This document shows positions 7,074 to 10,333 of a stretch of DNA of 10,333 nucleotides, in pieces; the first letter of the stretch is position 1, and each line of letters begins with the position of its first letter. The position numbers and the translations under genes are program-made. Below the pieces are notes generated by a model. That model was not told the origin of the DNA. It made no database searches and worked only from the letters and a program-made list of their open reading frames with translations. The stretch covers positions 1-10,333 of the forward strand of contig JAAETV010000162.1 in assembly GCA_024227975.1 (NCBI GenBank), read 5' to 3'. This stretch comes from Actinomycetes bacterium (GTDB taxonomy: Bacteria; Actinomycetota; Acidimicrobiia; Acidimicrobiales; SZUA-35).

Positions 7074-7927
7074 GCCGATGGGGTGTCAAGCATGAAGGCG
7101 GCGACATCGGCGGCCAGCCGATCGGGGGCTTGGAGGGGACCGAAGTGGCTGAGATCCTGATACTCGACCCTCTTCAGCGCCGGGTTGGCGGCCGCCGCTT
7201 CGGCCACCCGGTCGGCTGGTCCCTGGCTACCGCCCCCCGTTGCCATCACGACGGGGATGGTCAGGTCGGCGGCACGCTCGAACGTGCCGCTGAAATGATG
7301 CTCAAAAACGGAAGCCTCGTCTTCTGGTCGGCAGCGCAGGGTCACTGAGCCATCGGGGAGGTACTCGAAGCCATGCTCGACGTAGGCCTCGAGCGCACGG
7401 GGGTCGAGGAGCGACAGGGGTGGGCGGCGGGCGAAGCGTTCGACTGCCTCTTGCCGGGAGGCGAAGGTGGCTCGCCGACCCCGGGCCGCGTTTGCGATGT
7501 CCGGGGCGTTGCGACCAATAGCGACCGGGGCCGCTCTCATCAAGATGGGTTCGAACATCCAGGCCCGCTCCACCAATCCAGGGCGGCCCGTCTCAGCCAG
7601 GATGATGGCGGACCCACCCAACGAGTGACCGACGGTCAACATCGGTTCGTCTGGTGACAGAGCCTCGATCACGGCCGTCACATCATCGGCCATGCCTCGC
7701 CAGGCCAGGCTGGCCCCGACCGGGAGCTTGGTCAGGCCATGAGCCCGGACGTCGAGGGCGACACAGTGGAACTGGTCGGCCAAAGACTCGATCATGGGTG
7801 ACCAGGTATGGGCGCAGAAGCCGGTGGCATGACAGAACAGGAGGAGCCGACCCTGTCCGCCGAAATCGTGGACCGCAACCTGAACACCGTCAGTCGATGG
7901 GTAGAAGGTGGTCTCACTAGAGATCAT
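7070..7927 (-). CDS. Alpha/beta hydrolase
   Basis: Cytoplasmic alpha/beta-fold hydrolase of 285 residues with no signal peptide. Visible are an oxyanion-loop H-A-T-G-F (33-37), the nucleophile elbow G-H-S-L-G-G with Ser102, a variable cap region (about 130-215), and a C-terminal D-L-S-H-F-G with catalytic His261. The acid is uncertain: Asp239, after the T-G-G-G-S-Q stretch, fits the usual place, while Glu126 after strand six is an alternative. Ester, lactone, thioester and C-C bond hydrolysis are all possible in this superfamily. ATG 7927 is the only sensible start. It is divergent from the CoA ligase gene with 28 bp between start codons, which suggests shared regulation and possibly one pathway. 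It is convergent with the ABC/kinase fusion, 22 bp apart. Confidence 0.9.
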   Translation of the reverse strand: MISSETTFYPSTDGVQVAVHDFGGQGRLLLFCHATGFCAHTWSPMIESLADQFHCVALDVRAHGLTKLPVGASLAWRGMADDVTAVIEALSPDEPMLTVGHSLGGSAIILAETGRPGLVERAWMFEPILMRAAPVAIGRNAPDIANAARGRRATFASRQEAVERFARRPPLSLLDPRALEAYVEHGFEYLPDGSVTLRCRPEDEASVFEHHFSGTFERAADLTIPVVMATGGGSQGPADRVAEAAAANPALKRVEYQDLSHFGPLQAPDRLAADVAAFMLDTPSA

Positions 7928-7930
7928 GAG

Positions 7931-7956
7931 CGACTCATATTCTAGTCTCTGAGTCG
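7931..7956. promoter_or_regulatory. Candidate operator: 7-bp inverted repeat in the divergent hydrolase/ligase promoter region
   Basis: CGACTCA (7931-7937) and its exact reverse complement TGAGTCG (7950-7956) flank a 12-bp AT-richer spacer. Half-site centres are 19 bp apart, near two helical turns. The repeat fills almost the whole 28-bp gap between the start codons, and its right arm ends on the first base of the ligase GTG. Inside the spacer, TAGAAT on the minus strand (7944 to 7939) resembles a -10 box for the hydrolase. A dimeric repressor here could control both genes. No regulator gene lies in the window. Confidence 0.45.
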
Positions 7957-9578
7957 TGACCTACACCGCGCACCAAGATCGCTACTGCGCCGATCGCCTC
8001 CCATCCCCCGAACACTGGCCGACCCTGACCGGGATCGATCGCTACCCCCAAGAGCTGAACGCCGCCGATTTCATTCTCGCTTCGGTGCGAGCCCCGCACT
8101 CCGAAGCCGAGGGCCATGAAGCCGAGGCCCGGGTGGCGTTCCGCCGAGGCGACGATGTTGTGACCTACCGTGAGGTCGATCACCAGGTTGCCGCCCTCGC
8201 CACCGTCTTGACTCATGAGTATGGCCTGATCCCAGGGAACAGGGTGCTCCTGCGGGGCTTCAACTCCCCGGAGCTGGCGGTCGCCATCCTGGCCTGCCTC
8301 CACGCCGGCCTGGTTGCCGTACCGACCATGCCTCTACTGCGAGCAGCAGAATTGGACCGCGTGGCCGAGCGAGCCGCCTGCAATCTGATCCTGACCGACC
8401 CCCGCCTCGGTGACGACGTCGAGGCCATGGCCTACACCGGGGCCTCGATGGCCCAGTGGGGCCCTGGTAGTGACATCGAGGTGGCCATGGCGGAGGCCGG
8501 ACCTTCGCCGTCGGTTCCGACCGCCGCCACCGACGTTGCCTTGTTGCTGTTCACCAGCGGCACGACCGGAGTACCGAAAGCGGCGGCCCATCTCCATCGC
8601 GACATCGCCGCCATATGCGACACTGCCGGCGAGGACCTGTACCAGCTCGGCCCCGACGACGTCGTGACCGGCACCCCTCCCCTGGCCTTTGCTTACGGCT
8701 TCGGCGCCTTTTGCGCCATCCCTCTCAGGTCCGGGGCCTCGACGGTCTTGCTGGAGACCCCGTCGCCCGATGGTCTGCTGGATGCCATCGAGACCCACCG
8801 GGCCACCGTCGTCTTCACTGCCCCCACCGCCTACCGGGCCTTGCTTCCCCTGATCGAGGGGCGCGACGTCTCCTCCCTCCGCTATGGGGCATCGGCCGGT
8901 GAGACCCTGCCCGCCCCCACCTATGACGCATTCCTGGCGGCCACCGGTGTCCCCCTCCTAGACGGGATCGGGTCGACCGAGCTGCTCCACGTCTTCTTGT
9001 CAAACCGGCTCGACCAGGCCCGCTCGGGCTCAACCGGGATCGACGTCGCCGGCTACGAGAACCGGGTGGTCGACGATGATGGGGTCGAGGTCGGCCCGAA
9101 CGAGATCGGCAATCTGGAGGTCAGGGGCCCGACGGGTTGCCTGTATCTCGACGACGAACGCCAACACGATTATGTCCACCAGGGCTGGAATCGAACCGGT
9201 GATCTCTACATCCGGGACGAGGATGGCTGGTTCTGGTACCAAAGCCGAGCCGACGACCTCATCGTGACCTCTGGCTACAACGTCGCTGGGCCTGAGGTCG
9301 AATCCGCCCTACTCGGTCACCCCGCCGTCGCTGAATGCGCCGTGGTCGGGTTGCCTGACCCTCAACGGGGACAGGTGATCACAGCCTTCGTGGTTGTCAG
9401 CCCGGGCCATGAAGAGGGGGTTGACCTGGTGACCGAGCTACAGGATCACGTCAAGGCGACGATCGCCCCCTACAAGTACCCCCGCCGGATCGAGTTTCGC
9501 TCCGAACTGCCAAAGACGGGAACGGGCAAGGTCCAGCGATTCGTCCTCCGCCAAGGGTCTGAAGGCACTGGTTCGTGA
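7956..9578 (+). CDS. AMP-forming aryl-CoA ligase, 2-aminobenzoate/benzoate-CoA ligase-like
   Basis: Activates an organic acid with ATP to an acyl-adenylate and then to the CoA thioester. The 540 residues fit the family. The N-terminus (T-A-H-Q-D-R-Y...L-P...W-P-T-L) followed by Y-P-Q-E-L-N-A-A resembles 2-aminobenzoate-CoA ligases. The ATP-binding loop is T-S-G-T-T-G-V-P-K (200-208). The A5 motif G-S-T-E-L-L-H (339-345) matches benzoate-type ligases, the A7 motif is R-T-G-D (413-416) with Asp416, and the hinge region is R-A-D-D-L-I (431-436). The C-terminal L-P-K-T-G-T-G-K supplies the catalytic Lys525. GTG 7956 is chosen because the family N-terminus begins there. No Shine-Dalgarno is seen, and the short gap implies a very short leader or leaderless mRNA. 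It overlaps the next hydrolase by GTGA. The exact acid is not certain: aromatic is likely, anthranilate possible. Confidence 0.93.
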   Translation: MTYTAHQDRYCADRLPSPEHWPTLTGIDRYPQELNAADFILASVRAPHSEAEGHEAEARVAFRRGDDVVTYREVDHQVAALATVLTHEYGLIPGNRVLLRGFNSPELAVAILACLHAGLVAVPTMPLLRAAELDRVAERAACNLILTDPRLGDDVEAMAYTGASMAQWGPGSDIEVAMAEAGPSPSVPTAATDVALLLFTSGTTGVPKAAAHLHRDIAAICDTAGEDLYQLGPDDVVTGTPPLAFAYGFGAFCAIPLRSGASTVLLETPSPDGLLDAIETHRATVVFTAPTAYRALLPLIEGRDVSSLRYGASAGETLPAPTYDAFLAATGVPLLDGIGSTELLHVFLSNRLDQARSGSTGIDVAGYENRVVDDDGVEVGPNEIGNLEVRGPTGCLYLDDERQHDYVHQGWNRTGDLYIRDEDGWFWYQSRADDLIVTSGYNVAGPEVESALLGHPAVAECAVVGLPDPQRGQVITAFVVVSPGHEEGVDLVTELQDHVKATIAPYKYPRRIEFRSELPKTGTGKVQRFVLRQGSEGTGS

Positions 9579-10333
9579 TCCACCGTCAATGGTTCGAGCC
9601 AGGGGTCACGACCCGGGAAGGGGAGGGGGAGGGGTCGAGTCTGCGGCTACCCCTTGTTCTGCTCCATGAGGGATTGGGCTCGATCTCGGCCTGGGGCTCG
9701 TTTCCCCAAGGTTTGGCCGACGCCAGCGGGCGTCGGGTACTGGCCTACGATCGGGCCGGCTATGGCCGCTCCGGGCCGAAACCTGGCCCCTGGCCAGCCG
9801 AGTTCATGCACCACGAGGCGGCTGGCCTGGCCGCCGTCATGGCCAGTGAGTCTCTGGATCGGGTGGTCCTGGTCGGCCACAGCGACGGGGCAACCATCTC
9901 CCTGCTCTACCCCTCGCAGGCCCCAGCGGGATCAACCGAGGTGGCTGGCATCGTCTCCCTCTCGGCCCACGTGATGGTCGAGGAAGTGAACGTAGAAGCG
10001 ATCGAGACACTGCGGGCCACCTACCGTGAAGGTCTGGATGACGCCCTGGCCCACCATCACGACGACGCCGACACCCTGTTCGAGACCTGGTCTGACGTGT
10101 GGGTATCGGATCGGTTCCGACCGTGGACCATCGACGACGAGCTCGCCACCGTGAGCTGTCCCGTCCTGGCCGTGCAGGGTGAGGCCGACGGCTATGGGAC
10201 CATGACCCAGATCGACCGGCTGGTCGCCGCCGTCTCCGGTCCGACCGAGAGGGTCGGACTGGCCGGCGTCGACCACTGGCCCCACAAGGAGGCCCGCCAA
10301 GAGGTCCTGGACCTGGTGACCCGCTTCGCCGAC
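9575..10333 (+). CDS. Alpha/beta hydrolase (partial, 3' end beyond window)
   Basis: A frame of 253 codons with no stop before the right edge. It starts at GTG 9575, overlapping the ligase stop as GTGA, so translation is probably coupled. The protein shows L-V-L-L-H-E-G-L-G-S (27-36) as oxyanion region, Y-D-R-A-G-Y-G-R-S-G (58-67), the nucleophile elbow G-H-S-D-G with Ser103, Asp205 (Q-G-E-A-D) as the likely acid and His234 (V-D-H-W-P-H) as the base, so a full catalytic triad is present. The C-terminal helix is already under way at the edge, so only a few residues are probably missing. Coupling to a CoA ligase suggests it acts on the same substrate or its product, for instance releasing a free acid from an ester or thioester. 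Residues 14-20 form a Glu/Gly run encoded by a G-rich tract. Confidence 0.88.
   Translation, partial: MIHRQWFEPGVTTREGEGEGSSLRLPLVLLHEGLGSISAWGSFPQGLADASGRRVLAYDRAGYGRSGPKPGPWPAEFMHHEAAGLAAVMASESLDRVVLVGHSDGATISLLYPSQAPAGSTEVAGIVSLSAHVMVEEVNVEAIETLRATYREGLDDALAHHHDDADTLFETWSDVWVSDRFRPWTIDDELATVSCPVLAVQGEADGYGTMTQIDRLVAAVSGPTERVGLAGVDHWPHKEARQEVLDLVTRFAD
9615..9634 (+). other. G-quadruplex-like G-rich tract in the 5' coding region of the second hydrolase
   Basis: Four G runs (3, 4, 5 and 4 long) separated by 2, 1 and 1 adenines lie on the coding strand about 40 nt after the GTG start. The pattern satisfies the usual intramolecular quadruplex rule with very short loops. It encodes an alternating Glu-Gly stretch. 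Confidence 0.6.

Noticed and set aside
1..10333. CRISPR array, tRNA, rRNA, insertion sequence or integration site
   Set aside because: I saw no regularly spaced direct repeats, no tRNA-like cloverleaf, no transposase motifs and no terminal inverted repeats.

Overview
The window is high-GC DNA in which most codons end in G or C, GTG and TTG starts are frequent, and Shine-Dalgarno sequences are weak or absent. The protein types (a 523-residue SerA with C-terminal ACT domain, an NMT1/THI5-type lipoprotein ABC importer, an exo-muramidase-like lipoprotein, a kinase of the HLD type) suggest an actinobacterium, most likely Acidimicrobiia. That placement is inferred from the look of the proteins, not from a marker gene.

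Layout. (1) Positions 1-1934, minus strand: a three-gene ABC importer operon transcribed ATPase, then permease, then substrate-binding lipoprotein, the last cut by the left edge. ATPase and permease overlap by ATGA. (2) 1998-3569, minus: serA, D-3-phosphoglycerate dehydrogenase, just upstream of the importer. (3) 3641-5011, minus: a lipoprotein of the NamZ/DUF1343 exo-beta-N-acetylmuramidase family. (4) 5012-5217: a divergent intergenic region. (5) 5218-7047, plus: the most unusual gene, an ABC-type nucleotide-binding domain that has lost its Walker A lysine, H-loop histidine and D-loop aspartate, joined to an atypical Ser/Thr-kinase-like domain. (6) 7070-7927, minus: an alpha/beta hydrolase, convergent with (5). 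(7) 7956-9578, plus: an AMP-forming aryl-CoA ligase resembling 2-aminobenzoate/benzoate-CoA ligases, divergent from (6) with only 28 bp between start codons. Those 28 bp hold nearly all of a perfect 7-bp inverted repeat. (8) 9575-10333, plus: a second alpha/beta hydrolase overlapping the ligase by GTGA and running off the right edge.

How they work together. The importer probably brings in a small organic ligand, by family analogy a vitamin precursor or sulfonate-like compound. SerA starts serine synthesis. The NamZ-like protein would act on peptidoglycan fragments outside the membrane. The ligase with the overlapping hydrolase looks like an activation and hydrolysis pair for an aromatic or other organic acid, with the divergent hydrolase possibly in the same regulon. 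The pseudo-ABC/kinase fusion has no visible membrane segment, and its role cannot be read from the sequence. A regulatory or scaffold protein is the most natural guess. I saw no tRNA, rRNA, CRISPR array, insertion sequence or attachment site.
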